A stretch of 64,000 bases of DNA from Kluyvera ascorbata_C. Its GTDB lineage: Bacteria; Pseudomonadota; Gammaproteobacteria; Enterobacterales; Enterobacteriaceae. Shown here in pieces: positions 34,648 to 43,639 of this stretch. The DNA lies in contig NZ_JBIQOI010000002.1 of NCBI RefSeq assembly GCF_044197065.1, positions 124,001 to 188,000 on the forward strand, written 5' to 3'. Below the pieces are notes generated by a model. The model was given only the letters and a program-made list of their open reading frames with translations. It ran no database searches and was not told where the DNA came from. The translations under genes were made by a program, and so were the position numbers. Every line of letters begins with the position of its first letter. Positions within the stretch are counted from its first letter, which is position 1.

Positions 34648-35952
34648 TTAATGCAGCTTCAGACGCGGACGAATCACGCGGTTAATGCTGCCCACCAGCA
34701 TCATCAGGCCGGTTTTCACGTACCCGTGCAGCGCAATCTGGTGCATACGGTACAGCGAGATGTAAACCATACGCGCGATGCGGCCTTCAATCATCATTGA
34801 GCCGCGCATCAGGTTACCCATCAGGCTGCCCACGGTGGAGTAGTTAGAGAGCGATACCAGAGAGCCGTGGTCTTTATAGCTATAGGCTTTCAGCTCTTTG
34901 CCCTTCATCTGCGCCAGAATGTTGTTCAGCGCGCAGGTGGCCATCTGGTGCGCAGCCTGAGCGCGCGGTGGCACAAAGCCGCCTTCCGGACGCGCGCAGG
35001 ACGCGCAGTCGCCAATCGCGTAAATATCCTGGTCGCGAGTGGTTTGCAGCGTTGGCTCCACCACCAGCTGGTTAATACGGTTGGTTTCCAGTCCGCCAAT
35101 CTCTTTCATAAAGTCCGGCGCTTTGATACCGGCAGCCCAGACCATCAGATCCGCCTCAATATACTCGCCGTCCTTGGTGTGCAGGCCGCCTGCGTCAGCG
35201 CTGGTGACCATCGTCTGGGTGAGTACGCGTACGCCCATTTTGGTCAGCTCGCTGTGCGCCGCGCCGGAGATTCGCGGCGGCAGCGCGGGTAGAATACGCT
35301 CACCGGCTTCCACCAGCGTTACGTTAAGCGCTTCGTTGCTCAGGCCTTTGTAGCCGTAGCTATGCAGCTGTTTTACCGCGTTATGCAGCTCAGCGGACAG
35401 CTCAACACCAGTCGCCCCGCCGCCGACAATGGCGATATTAACCTTGCCGTTCGCGCCCAGGTTCGCGGAATATTTCAGGAACAGGTTCAGCATTTCCTGA
35501 TGGAAACGACGCGCCTGATGCGGGTTGTCGAGGAAGATGCAGTGATCTTTGACGCCCGGCGTGTTGAAGTCGTTGGAGGTACTGCCCAGCGCCATCACCA
35601 GCGTGTCATACGCAACCTTACGCTCAGGCACCAGCAGCTCGCCCTTCTCATCGCGCAGCTCAGCGATGGTAATGGTTTTGGCTTCACGGTTGATGTCCAT
35701 CACCGAACCTAACTGGAACTGGAAGTGATGATTGCGCGCATGTGCCAGGTAGCTCAGCGCATCCACGCCTTCATCCAGAGAACCGGTAGCCACTTCATGC
35801 AGCAGCGGTTTCCACAGGTGGCTATGGTTACGGTCAACCAGCGTGATTTTTGCTTTTTTACTGCGGCCAAGCTTTCTACCCAGTTGAGTAGCCAGTTCCA
35901 GACCGCCAGCACCACCACCCACAATTACGATTTTTTTCATTGGCGTAGTCAT
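34648..35952 (-). CDS. ndh: NADH dehydrogenase II
   Basis: A 434-residue single-subunit type II NADH:quinone oxidoreductase, which oxidises cytoplasmic NADH and reduces quinone without pumping protons. FAD motif IVIVGGGAGGLELATQLG at the N-terminus, NADH motif IAIVGGGATGVELSAELH (~177-194), second FAD motif YAIGDCAS, and the C-terminal MHQIALHGYVKTGLMMLVG membrane-binding region. Same length as E. coli Ndh and nearly the same sequence. ATG of MTTPMKKI conserved. The region upstream carries an FNR palindrome, matching known anaerobic repression of ndh. Confidence 0.98.
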   Translation of the reverse strand: MTTPMKKIVIVGGGAGGLELATQLGRKLGRSKKAKITLVDRNHSHLWKPLLHEVATGSLDEGVDALSYLAHARNHHFQFQLGSVMDINREAKTITIAELRDEKGELLVPERKVAYDTLVMALGSTSNDFNTPGVKDHCIFLDNPHQARRFHQEMLNLFLKYSANLGANGKVNIAIVGGGATGVELSAELHNAVKQLHSYGYKGLSNEALNVTLVEAGERILPALPPRISGAAHSELTKMGVRVLTQTMVTSADAGGLHTKDGEYIEADLMVWAAGIKAPDFMKEIGGLETNRINQLVVEPTLQTTRDQDIYAIGDCASCARPEGGFVPPRAQAAHQMATCALNNILAQMKGKELKAYSYKDHGSLVSLSNYSTVGSLMGNLMRGSMMIEGRIARMVYISLYRMHQIALHGYVKTGLMMLVGSINRVIRPRLKLH

Positions 35953-36088
35953 GTGACCCCCTTAAAATTTATTAACCAATTGTTAATTAAAAGTTATGAA
36001 TATAGCCTTTAATTAACAACAAGTTACTTGTGTGAAACCATTCAGCTGCAATGAGAATAACATGAATGGTGCATTGGTCATACCAAAA

Positions 36089-36102
36089 TTGATGTGCATC
36101 AA
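36089..36102. promoter_or_regulatory. FNR binding site upstream of ndh
   Basis: TTGATGTGCATCAA, a perfect match to the FNR consensus TTGATnnnnATCAA, 137 nt upstream of the ndh ATG. In E. coli, FNR represses ndh from two such sites without oxygen. A second site nearer the start was not clear to me. Confidence 0.88.
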
Positions 36103-36173
36103 GTTTTATCGCGCAGAAGTTGAGCGAACGGTATTTTTAATGGCTGATAAACGCGTGGCGGGGTTAAAAATTA

Positions 36174-36210
36174 ACAAAAAAAAGCCCCGACAACACCGCG
36201 TTGTCGGGGC
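36174..36210 (-). terminator. Terminator of ycfP operon (minus strand)
   Basis: GCCCCGACAAC / GTTGTCGGGGC, eleven base pairs around a 5-nt loop, with a T run of at least eight on the minus strand. It ends transcription 14 nt past the ycfP stop. Confidence 0.92.
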
Positions 36211-36224
36211 CTCTTCAAGCAGGA

Positions 36225-36767
36225 TTAGCCTAAGGTTTTAAAGGCTTTGATCCGCTGCAGATGCGGGGAGATATTCTTGAACTTATGCCCCTGCTCTTCA
36301 TCCCAGATAATTTCATAGTAATGATGCAGCATCTCAGCGGAACGCTGGCTATCCAGCGCATCATCGTGGCGCGAGAGAATGGCCAGGCAGCGGTCACGGT
36401 TCTTCTCGCGGAAGTTATTCACGCACTTGGTGGCGATATCGGCATACTCTTCCGGGCGGTCAATCTTGCCGTCCATGTTCTCATCCGGGAACAGGTTCGG
36501 ATTGAACATCACCTGGCGGATATCACACAGGAAGCCGATACGCTCCGCCCAAAAACCACCGAGCCCTACGCCGCAAATCAGCGGACGTTCATCAGCGCTC
36601 AGTTGCAGCATCTTGTCCACTTCCTTGAGTAAATGCTGCATGTCATGTTTCGGGTGCAGCGTACTGTAGCTAATCAACCGCACGTCCGGGTCGATAAACT
36701 GCAGCTGCAGCACTTTTTCATGGTTGCCTGGGCTATTCGAGTCAAAACCGTGTAAATAGATAATCAT
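36225..36767 (-). CDS. ycfP: YcfP, alpha/beta-hydrolase-like protein
   Basis: A 180-residue protein of the UPF0227 family, nearly identical to E. coli YcfP. It has an alpha/beta-hydrolase-like start (MIIYLHGFDSNSPGNHEKV), a nucleophile-elbow-like GVGLGGFWAE where the expected Ser is replaced, and LSRHDDAL later. The missing Ser suggests it is not a classical esterase. Function unknown. Downstream of nagZ by 38 nt in the conserved lpoB-thiK-nagZ-ycfP run. Confidence 0.94.
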   Translation of the reverse strand: MIIYLHGFDSNSPGNHEKVLQLQFIDPDVRLISYSTLHPKHDMQHLLKEVDKMLQLSADERPLICGVGLGGFWAERIGFLCDIRQVMFNPNLFPDENMDGKIDRPEEYADIATKCVNNFREKNRDRCLAILSRHDDALDSQRSAEMLHHYYEIIWDEEQGHKFKNISPHLQRIKAFKTLG

Positions 36768-36805
36768 CGTATCCTCACCACACCATTACTCCCACACCGG
36801 GAGGG

Positions 36806-37831
36806 TTAATGACCAGCCTTCTCTTCCTGCCAGCGTTCGTGGAGTTGCTCCAGCTCTGCGCTAACCGTTTTCCAGCGGGCGGAGTCCATCAGTTCCTGAC
36901 GGTTAAATGAACCTTTATGATACAACTTCGTAACACGCTCAGCGTTGATCGGCGACAGGTTATCTAACACGCTGACGGCCCCTTTACGATTATTGCAGAC
37001 GAGGATCATATCGCAACCTGCATCCAGCGATGCCTGGCCACGTTCGGCATAGCTACCCATCACCGCCGCGCCTTCCATCGATAAATCATCAGAGAAGATA
37101 ACACCGTCAAAGCCCAGCTCACCGCGGAGCACCGTTTTCAGCCAGTGCGGCGAACCGCTGGCCGGGCGCGGGTCTACGTCATCATAGATAACGTGTGCGG
37201 GCATAATGGCGTCGAGCGCGTTTTCAGTAATCAACGTTTTGAACACCGCCATATCTTTGGCGCGAATTTCAGCTTCTGAGCGCAGGTCGTGCGGTGTCTC
37301 TTTATGCGAGTCGGCGGTGACCGCGCCGTGCCCTGGGAAATGCTTGCCGGTGGTCTTCATGCCAGCGCTATGCATGCCGTCAATGAAGTGACGCGCCATC
37401 GCCAGCGCTTTGTGCGGGTCGGCATGATAGGAGCGCTCACCGATGGCGGTGCAGATATGGCCGACGTCCAGCACGGGCGCAAAGCTGATATCGATATCCA
37501 TGGCAATCATTTCGCTCGCCATCAGCCATCCAGCATCAACCGCCATACGACCGCCCGCTTCTTCACCCAGCACGGCAGCAAAAGATTGCGCCGCGGGCAA
37601 ACGGGTAAAACCTTCACGGAAACGCTGGACGCGCCCGCCTTCCTGATCGACCGCCACCACCAGATGGTTACGAGAAGCGCTGCGGATCTGACGTACCAGC
37701 TCGCGAAGCTGCTCGGGGTCATGATAGTTCCGGGTGAAGAGAATTAACCCGCCCACCAGCGGATGCGCCAGAATCTCGCGTTCTTCGGCATCCAGCTCGT
37801 AACCTTCAACATCCAACATTACTGGCCCCAC
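36806..37831 (-). CDS. nagZ: Beta-N-acetylglucosaminidase NagZ
   Basis: A 341-residue family-3 glycosidase. It removes N-acetylglucosamine from anhydro-muropeptides during cell-wall recycling in the cytoplasm. The product controls AmpC-type beta-lactamase induction where ampR is present. Seen: VVAVDQEGGRVQRF, the KHFPGHGAV...DSHKETPHD catalytic loop and the nucleophile Asp in FSDDLSMEGA. GTG at 37831 follows AAGGAGG and gives the 341 residues of E. coli NagZ; the ATG at 37819 would lose MGPV. Its start overlaps the end of thiK by 13 nt. Confidence 0.97.
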   Translation of the reverse strand: MGPVMLDVEGYELDAEEREILAHPLVGGLILFTRNYHDPEQLRELVRQIRSASRNHLVVAVDQEGGRVQRFREGFTRLPAAQSFAAVLGEEAGGRMAVDAGWLMASEMIAMDIDISFAPVLDVGHICTAIGERSYHADPHKALAMARHFIDGMHSAGMKTTGKHFPGHGAVTADSHKETPHDLRSEAEIRAKDMAVFKTLITENALDAIMPAHVIYDDVDPRPASGSPHWLKTVLRGELGFDGVIFSDDLSMEGAAVMGSYAERGQASLDAGCDMILVCNNRKGAVSVLDNLSPINAERVTKLYHKGSFNRQELMDSARWKTVSAELEQLHERWQEEKAGH

Positions 37832-38661
37832 ACGGCCTCCTTTTTGTCGCTTAGCTGACGCCATATTTCATTCGCCAGCATAATAAATTGTTTGTCACCG
37901 CTTTGCTGCCAGCGACATTCGAACCAACCTGCCATTAGCATCAATACCCAAGGCCGCCAGCGCATGACCTGCCGCCAGAGGAGATCAGGGGCGATTTTCG
38001 CCCGTTCGGCATACACCTGCGTAAGCTGGTAACGCTGTTCATCATCGGGCGTCCAGACGGCGGCCAGTTCGAGCGCCACGTCTCCGTCTCCGGCATACTC
38101 CCAGTCGATGAGCCGCAGCCCCTCCGGGGTATGGACGATATTACCCGCATGAACATCCATATGCAGCGGCGCCAGTCTCAGCGCTCGCGGTTCACCCTGT
38201 TTTTTCAAACGCTGTAATTCACGTAGCCACAGCGGCGTGCGGCGCGCCGGGTCGCACTGCTGCCAGTAGGCTTCAAGCAGCGGCCTAAGCGACAACGCCC
38301 AGCCAAACCGGTGCTGCTGGTGTAAATCATACAGGAGAGTGGCCAGCGGACGATGCGCCGGGAGCACGCTTTTGATCTCTCCGGCTAAAAAATCGACCGC
38401 CATCCAGCCGGGCGTATAAAAAACAGGCTTAGGCGCCAGCGTCGACGGAAGCCGTCGCAGGGCATGATACTGCCGAAGGAAGTCGCTTTCAGGTGCATCC
38501 GGGTCGTGGTGCTGTCGAAGCACCAGACGCCGTTCACCGTTTTGCAGAATACAGCTACTGCCGCTCAGCCCCGCGGTTTCGGGGCTGGCGACAATGTGAT
38601 AGTGCGGGAATTCGCGTGACAGAAGCGCGTCACGCGTGAGCTTATTGTTGCGCAACCGCAC
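37819..38661 (-). CDS. thiK: Thiamine kinase ThiK
   Basis: About 280 residues of the aminoglycoside-phosphotransferase fold. It salvages thiamine by phosphorylation to thiamine monophosphate. Catalytic HMDVHAGNIV (Brenner motif) and IDWEYAGDGDVALELA (metal-binding Asp) can be seen. The start is uncertain: GTG at 38661 resembles the E. coli length best, with a TTG at 38655 and the ATG at 38679 as alternatives. All overlap the end of lpoB, so translation is coupled. Divergence from E. coli ThiK is higher than for its neighbours. Confidence 0.9.
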   Translation of the reverse strand: MRLRNNKLTRDALLSREFPHYHIVASPETAGLSGSSCILQNGERRLVLRQHHDPDAPESDFLRQYHALRRLPSTLAPKPVFYTPGWMAVDFLAGEIKSVLPAHRPLATLLYDLHQQHRFGWALSLRPLLEAYWQQCDPARRTPLWLRELQRLKKQGEPRALRLAPLHMDVHAGNIVHTPEGLRLIDWEYAGDGDVALELAAVWTPDDEQRYQLTQVYAERAKIAPDLLWRQVMRWRPWVLMLMAGWFECRWQQSGDKQFIMLANEIWRQLSDKKEAVWGQ

Positions 38662-39286
38662 CCTTACCTGACCAGACAATTTCCCCGGTCTGAACCAGCA
38701 TCAGCTGCATTTGCAGTACCGGCGAATTAACGTTGCCGGTGGCGTTGGAATACAGCACGTACTGTGCGCCAACGTTACGGGCAATGCCCATCGCTTTGCT
38801 GCGCGAGCCAAGGCTATCCTGCGGCGACAGGCCTAACTGCTGCTTCGCCACCGCCAGCTGTTGAGCTGAAACCAGGGTGAATTTACCGTTGCCCGCCAGC
38901 GCGTTGCGCAGCGCGGTGGTCGCCTCACCGGCGTTCAGCGAACCGTTAGTACGGTTGTTGACGCTATCGACCAGCAGAATGCTTCCGGCAGTGACGCCGC
39001 TCGCCTGCAACATCTGACCGGCCAGCGGCTGCGCTGCGCCGTTCCAGTCATAGTGACGTACGCGCGGCGTTGGCTGCGCTGGCGTTTCGCCACCGTGTTC
39101 AATCGGCCCAGGCTGCTGCGGGATCGTCGGCACACTCGGTACCGTTGGAACCGGCTGTTGCGGCTCGGTTGGCTGCGGCTGCTGTGGATTGGCCGTGTCG
39201 ACCGGTGCCGGTTGTTCACGCACCGCACACCCGGCGAGGAACATCGCCAGGGAAGCAATTAACGCATAGCGACCCAATTTACTCAT
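38642..39286 (-). CDS. lpoB: LpoB, outer-membrane lipoprotein activator of PBP1b
   Basis: A 214-residue lipoprotein (lipobox LAGC at residues ~17-20). A long Pro/Gln-rich flexible linker follows (NPQQPQPTEPQQPVPTVPSV), then the globular domain (ILLVDSVNNRTNGSL...VQTGEIVWSGKG). It spans the periplasm to stimulate PBP1b (MrcB) peptidoglycan synthesis. Size and layout match E. coli LpoB (213). 13 nt from ycfL, with its end overlapping the start of thiK. Confidence 0.96.
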   Translation of the reverse strand: MSKLGRYALIASLAMFLAGCAVREQPAPVDTANPQQPQPTEPQQPVPTVPSVPTIPQQPGPIEHGGETPAQPTPRVRHYDWNGAAQPLAGQMLQASGVTAGSILLVDSVNNRTNGSLNAGEATTALRNALAGNGKFTLVSAQQLAVAKQQLGLSPQDSLGSRSKAMGIARNVGAQYVLYSNATGNVNSPVLQMQLMLVQTGEIVWSGKGAVAQQ

Positions 39287-39299
39287 TCCAGTTTACCCC

Positions 39300-39674
39300 T
39301 CAGAGATAAAGATAAAGCCGGGCTTTATGCGCCCCTAGACCGTCAGCCGTCCCGTACAGCGTGACCGATCCCATCGGAGGAACCGTGATGCTGCGCGGCG
39401 CTTCAAGCGGGTGCATTTCCAGCCCTCTGACGTCATACCAATAAAAACGATAGTGAACGGTGACTGGCTCTCGCCTTTCGTTATACAGCTTTGAGCTAGC
39501 GGTAGCCTGGATATCTGACGAACTCAGCTCCGGTTTTTCCGCGCTGACTCCCGCCGCCAGAACGTTGGATTCCATCACCAGCGTTTGCTGTTCGCTCACC
39601 GCAATTTCCGGGCGCGAATGGCACCCGGCAAGCAGCGTCGCGCAAAGTACAAGACCCAGACAGACCGGTTTCAT
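39300..39674 (-). CDS. ycfL: YcfL lipoprotein
   Basis: A 124-residue lipoprotein (LLAGC lipobox) with a beta-rich DUF1425 domain (VTVHYRFYWYDVRGLEM, VPPMGSVTLYGT). Conserved between hinT and lpoB as in E. coli (125 residues). Function unknown; position suggests an envelope role alongside LpoB. Confidence 0.93.
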   Translation of the reverse strand: MKPVCLGLVLCATLLAGCHSRPEIAVSEQQTLVMESNVLAAGVSAEKPELSSSDIQATASSKLYNERREPVTVHYRFYWYDVRGLEMHPLEAPRSITVPPMGSVTLYGTADGLGAHKARLYLYL

Positions 39675-39677
39675 AGA

Positions 39678-40034
39678 TTAGCCTTTATGCGCCAGCATTG
39701 GCCCCAGCGGGCGGCCGCCCACCAGGTGCATATGAATGTGGTAAACTTCCTGCCCACCGTGACGGTTGCAGTTCATGATCAGGCGATAGCCGTCTTCAGC
39801 AATCCCTTCTTCCTGCGCGATTTTCGCCGCCACGGTCACCATACGGCCCAGCGCCAGCTCATGTTCGGCGGTCACGTCGTTGGTGGTAGCAATAAGCGTA
39901 TTCGGGATGATTAAAATATGGGTCGGCGCCTGCGGGGAAATATCGCGGAAGGCGGTCACCAAATCGTCCTGATACACGATATCTGACGGGATTTCACGAC
40001 GAATGATTTTGCTGAAAATCGTTTCTTCTGCCAT
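39678..40034 (-). CDS. hinT: HinT, purine nucleoside phosphoramidase
   Basis: A 118-residue HIT-family hydrolase that cleaves AMP-lysine and similar phosphoramidates. The histidine triad HIHMHLVGG and the FRDISPQAPTHILIIPN strand are intact. ATG of MAEETIFSKI at 40034, one residue shorter than E. coli at the C-terminus. In E. coli its upstream neighbour is fhuE; here it is ydbL, 133 nt away on the same strand, marking the second synteny boundary. Confidence 0.96.
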   Translation of the reverse strand: MAEETIFSKIIRREIPSDIVYQDDLVTAFRDISPQAPTHILIIPNTLIATTNDVTAEHELALGRMVTVAAKIAQEEGIAEDGYRLIMNCNRHGGQEVYHIHMHLVGGRPLGPMLAHKG

Positions 40035-40166
40035 TAGGAGTTCCTTTATTATTCTCATGTGCAGCCGGTAAAATCGTTACCGACGAACAGGTTACATGCC
40101 GAGAGTATGAGCGAGTTGCCGCCCCTCTTTCAACCGTAATGCGTTTTTTCTTATACGTTCCGACCT

Positions 40167-40493
40167 TTACTTGCGCACCCACTGGCCGTTAATGCCCTGG
40201 ACGTATTCTCCCGGCTGCGCTTTTTCAATCAGCTTTTTCCCTGCAAGCCTCGCAACCTCCTGCTGCGGCAGATTGTTACTCTGCGCGAGCTGCTGGTAGC
40301 TTTGGCTGCGCGCCTGGTTGATTTTTTTCACCAGAGTCAGTGTTTCACTATCCTGGGCAATGGCCGCCAGATAGCCGCCCTGCGTCTCACCGACGCGGCC
40401 CTGCTGACGCGCTTCGGGAAGCGTAAGCGCCAGCGCCTGCACGCTGAAGAGACTGAACGCCAGCACGGCGATAATCCGCATTTTTCTCATCAT
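40167..40493 (-). CDS. ydbL: YdbL periplasmic protein
   Basis: About 108 residues, DUF1318. Signal peptide ending VQALA, then LPEARQQGRVGETQGGYLAA and the conserved C-terminus GEYVQGINGQWVRK. Last gene of ydbH-ynbE-ydbL. Known to assist YdbH function in E. coli. Starts at 40493 or 40481; the N-terminal Met-rich run makes the exact start unclear. Confidence 0.93.
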   Translation of the reverse strand: MMRKMRIIAVLAFSLFSVQALALTLPEARQQGRVGETQGGYLAAIAQDSETLTLVKKINQARSQSYQQLAQSNNLPQQEVARLAGKKLIEKAQPGEYVQGINGQWVRK

Positions 40494-40497
40494 GGCC

Positions 40498-40689
40498 TCA
40501 GAATAGATCGCTACGAGATTTCAGCAGGTCCTCAACGTCCTTATCGGCCTTGATGCGGATCTCGTGCTCAATTTTCACGTTCATATTAATGGTAATCGGC
40601 TCTTTCGGCGCCGCCACCTCAATGCGCGGCACGCATCCTGATAGCAGTCCCGTTGCCATCAATCCCAGTACGGCGATGGTGAATTTCAT
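40498..40689 (-). CDS. ynbE: YnbE outer-membrane lipoprotein
   Basis: A 63-residue lipoprotein (LLSGC lipobox at ~16-20). The mature chain APKEPITINMNVKIEHEIRI is almost identical to E. coli. YnbE forms a beta-strand partner of YdbH at the outer membrane, completing the bridge. The ATG overlaps the ydbH stop (ATGA, 40686-40689), ensuring co-production. Confidence 0.95.
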   Translation of the reverse strand: MKFTIAVLGLMATGLLSGCVPRIEVAAPKEPITINMNVKIEHEIRIKADKDVEDLLKSRSDLF

Positions 40690-43328
40690 TGTTGCTCCTT
40701 ACATTCCGTGCCACTGCGACACGGCACACCGGGAAGGGTTGCGTGTTGCTCAAGCCATGACTGAAGTTTGTCGCCAAAGCGCAGGCTTCGCCACAAATCA
40801 AAAACATTCTCCTGGTGCGTATAGTTCAGCCGCACCGTGCTGCGTTTATCATCCATCACCCCGGTGCCGGTCACCGTCGCTTGCAGGGTCAGTTGACCAA
40901 GGCTATCGAGGTTAATTCGCGTCCACGAACGCGAGATCTCCATATAGCGTAACCAGTTAATCGCTGCCCCGGCGGCAATATTGTCGTCGGCGACGGCATC
41001 AGCGGTGTCTTTATCCAGCCGTAGGGTCATCGGTCCGGGATTATGCAGCCAGCCGTCTTTGATTATCCATTTGCTGTCGTTCAGCCACAGCGGCAGCGCG
41101 CCGTCGACCGGTCCGGACATCGCGAACTGTTTCGGGTTTACCGCGCTCACCAGTTCACTGGTTGAGATATGCTGCAAGCGCAGCAGCGCCGCATCGTGCT
41201 GCGGCATACGTAGCTGCTGCATCGTCACTTTGCCGCCGAGCACGTCGACGCTGACATCGCTCAGTTGCAGCGGGGTCTCTTCGGTCCAGGGCCAGGTGCC
41301 CTGTAGGTCAGCCGTCACGTTTCGAGCCGTCACCTGGTTGACGATTTCCGCAATGCGCAAAGAGACCGGACGACGCGTGCCAAACTGCCAGACTCCCGCC
41401 TTCAGGCGGAATGGCAGGACAAAATCCACGCCGTTAACTTCGTTATCCGGCATCCAGGCGCTGCCGTTACGTAGCACGCCATGACCACCGGCTTCAAAAC
41501 CTTGCCCCGCCGCCGCGGAGAACGCCACCTGGGCATAAAGCGAGCCATCACGCAGCTTCATTTTCCAGTCCGGCGGGACCAGCGGCTGGAACACCGTCAG
41601 CGACTGTTTCGGCCACCAGGCCTGCCCGCGCAGACGTTCGCCGTCCCAACGGCCGTTCACGCGAATCGGGCCAATCTCCTGCGCTTTCAGGTCGCCTTTA
41701 AACTGGAAGAAAGTCGGGTCACGCCCCTCTACGCTGAAGTTCAGCGCCGACGCGGGCAGCACGCTGCCGCCGGTAAAGCGGGTCTCTTTGGCATCAAGCG
41801 CCAGCGCGCCGGTAAATTTAGGATGCTGTTCATCCCGAATCCAGTGGATCGGCTGCTGTAGCGTCAGACGCGGCTGGTCGATAGTCATCGTGCCATACTG
41901 CAATTTATCAAAGCCGGTGGAGAGCGTATTCAGCACAATGGCACTGTCGCGCCATTCGCCAGTGCCGGTGACATCCCAGCGCGCCTGCATCGGCGTGAAG
42001 TGGCCGTCACCCCAATAACGCCACTGCCAGGTGCCTTTATCCGGTAGGAAGTTATCGGCCTTACCGTCGAGGTGTAGAACAAAATCACCGGTTTGCCGTT
42101 CATGGGCACGAAGAATTGCCTGCAGACGGCCATCAATACCCTGAGTCGAAATTTTCACCCCGGCCAGCGGCCAGCGGACGTCGTCGATATTCAGTGCATC
42201 AATAACTCGACCGCGAGATCGCAATAGGGAACCCGGCAAAAAGGCAAGCGTTGGTGACGCCAGCGAGCCGCTCAGGTGGGCGGGCAGTTTGGCATAAAAA
42301 ATAAGATCGCCCTGCTTAGCTTCACCAACCAGATGCATTGGCATATCGCTGTTATCCATGCTCAGCGTGCCCGGTCCAACGTTCAGCACTGCCACACCCT
42401 TCCCGGCATCACCGGAGGTCAGGACGCTCAGACGGCCGGTAATCTGCGTGTTATCAATGCCCTGCTGCCAGTTATCAAGCTTCACGCCCACGCGTCCGCG
42501 CAACGGGATACCCGCCTGGTATGGCCAGCTCCAGCGGCCATCGCTGATAACAAGCTGCTGTTCCGTTATCTGCCACGGGAAATCGGCAAGCGGGTCATCC
42601 TCACCGCGCGCCATCATCACCAGTTGCCCCTGATTACCGTCCCAATCCAGCTCGGCATCAACCAGCGACGGCACCTGTGGCACCTGGAACGTGGATTCAA
42701 GATGACCTTTTACCGGCAGGCCATCCGGTACCAGCGGCATGGTAAATTCACCCAGTAGCTTCACCGGAGGCTCACCTTCAAGCAGGCTGGCGTGGAATTC
42801 ACTGATGGTCAACGCCTGTCCTTGCAGACGCGCATGCAGCGTGACCAGGTCGCCTTCGTACTCCAGTTCCTGACGTTTTTCCGTGAGCGACACCTTGAGT
42901 TTACCCTGCCACTTTTCCCACGGTGAGATACTCAGCGAATCGATGGATAGCCACGTGTTTGGCAGCATTGATTGCCATTCAGCCAGCGTGCGCGGTGCGC
43001 CCGGTACCGCATCATTTTGCGGCAGCTTATTAAAACAAACGGAATTCAGATTGACCGCAGCAGCATGTAATTGCCAGCGGCTAGGATGTGACAGCGTCAC
43101 ATCTTTCAATGTGGCGAGCTCGCAGTCGCCCACCAGATAACGTAAATCAGGAATGCGCAGCGACGTGCGGGTAAAACGCGGGCTTTCATTGAGCGCAATG
43201 CGGGTGCCAGCCGGTAGCCAGATGCCCACCAGCGTAGGAACCCAGTACCCCAGCGTCATGACCAACGTTAACGGTAGGAGCACTAATAACAGGAGTAGCG
43301 CAATAACGGCTTTATATTTACCCTTCAT
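40686..43328 (-). CDS. ydbH: YdbH, AsmA-like intermembrane phospholipid transporter
   Basis: An 880-residue protein anchored by an N-terminal helix (VIALLLLLVLLPLTLVMTLG). A very long, repetitive beta-rich region (TamB/AsmA-like groove) spans most of the rest. With YhdP and TamB it is one of three proteins that together move glycerophospholipids to the outer membrane in E. coli. Length close to E. coli (879). First gene of the operon; its own promoter should be in the 311-bp gap before ldhA. Confidence 0.95.
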   Translation of the reverse strand: MKGKYKAVIALLLLLVLLPLTLVMTLGYWVPTLVGIWLPAGTRIALNESPRFTRTSLRIPDLRYLVGDCELATLKDVTLSHPSRWQLHAAAVNLNSVCFNKLPQNDAVPGAPRTLAEWQSMLPNTWLSIDSLSISPWEKWQGKLKVSLTEKRQELEYEGDLVTLHARLQGQALTISEFHASLLEGEPPVKLLGEFTMPLVPDGLPVKGHLESTFQVPQVPSLVDAELDWDGNQGQLVMMARGEDDPLADFPWQITEQQLVISDGRWSWPYQAGIPLRGRVGVKLDNWQQGIDNTQITGRLSVLTSGDAGKGVAVLNVGPGTLSMDNSDMPMHLVGEAKQGDLIFYAKLPAHLSGSLASPTLAFLPGSLLRSRGRVIDALNIDDVRWPLAGVKISTQGIDGRLQAILRAHERQTGDFVLHLDGKADNFLPDKGTWQWRYWGDGHFTPMQARWDVTGTGEWRDSAIVLNTLSTGFDKLQYGTMTIDQPRLTLQQPIHWIRDEQHPKFTGALALDAKETRFTGGSVLPASALNFSVEGRDPTFFQFKGDLKAQEIGPIRVNGRWDGERLRGQAWWPKQSLTVFQPLVPPDWKMKLRDGSLYAQVAFSAAAGQGFEAGGHGVLRNGSAWMPDNEVNGVDFVLPFRLKAGVWQFGTRRPVSLRIAEIVNQVTARNVTADLQGTWPWTEETPLQLSDVSVDVLGGKVTMQQLRMPQHDAALLRLQHISTSELVSAVNPKQFAMSGPVDGALPLWLNDSKWIIKDGWLHNPGPMTLRLDKDTADAVADDNIAAGAAINWLRYMEISRSWTRINLDSLGQLTLQATVTGTGVMDDKRSTVRLNYTHQENVFDLWRSLRFGDKLQSWLEQHATLPGVPCRSGTECKEQQ

Positions 43329-43639
43329 GGGTGCAGTGATATCCAGATTAAGCAGGCAATCATGCCGTGAACGCGCAGCAGGCGATCCAAAAGAGCATAT
43401 TGTGGCATGTCAGACCTGTGAGTGAAAGCCGCTGTAATGCATTAAGAATAGCTGCTGCAAAATAAAATGTGAGGGATTTCAGTTGATTCTGATTGAGCAG
43501 GCAATTTCGCCCCCCTCACCAAAACGCGTATACTGGTGATAGTTTCTTTACGTAACTTTAGCCTTCAAAACATTTTTATATTTTGTAAGATTTTTTGAAT
43601 TATGCTAAATTAACGCCAAAATCATTGGAGAAAAGTCTT

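Noticed and set aside
36032..36241. 69-codon plus-strand frame upstream of ndh
   Set aside because: It spans the FNR site and the ycfP terminator, which explain that DNA; the translation is not protein-like.
43595..43639. N-terminal extension of ldhA
   Set aside because: The extra 15 codons overlap the likely promoter and lack a ribosome site; the ATG at 43640 gives the standard 329 residues.
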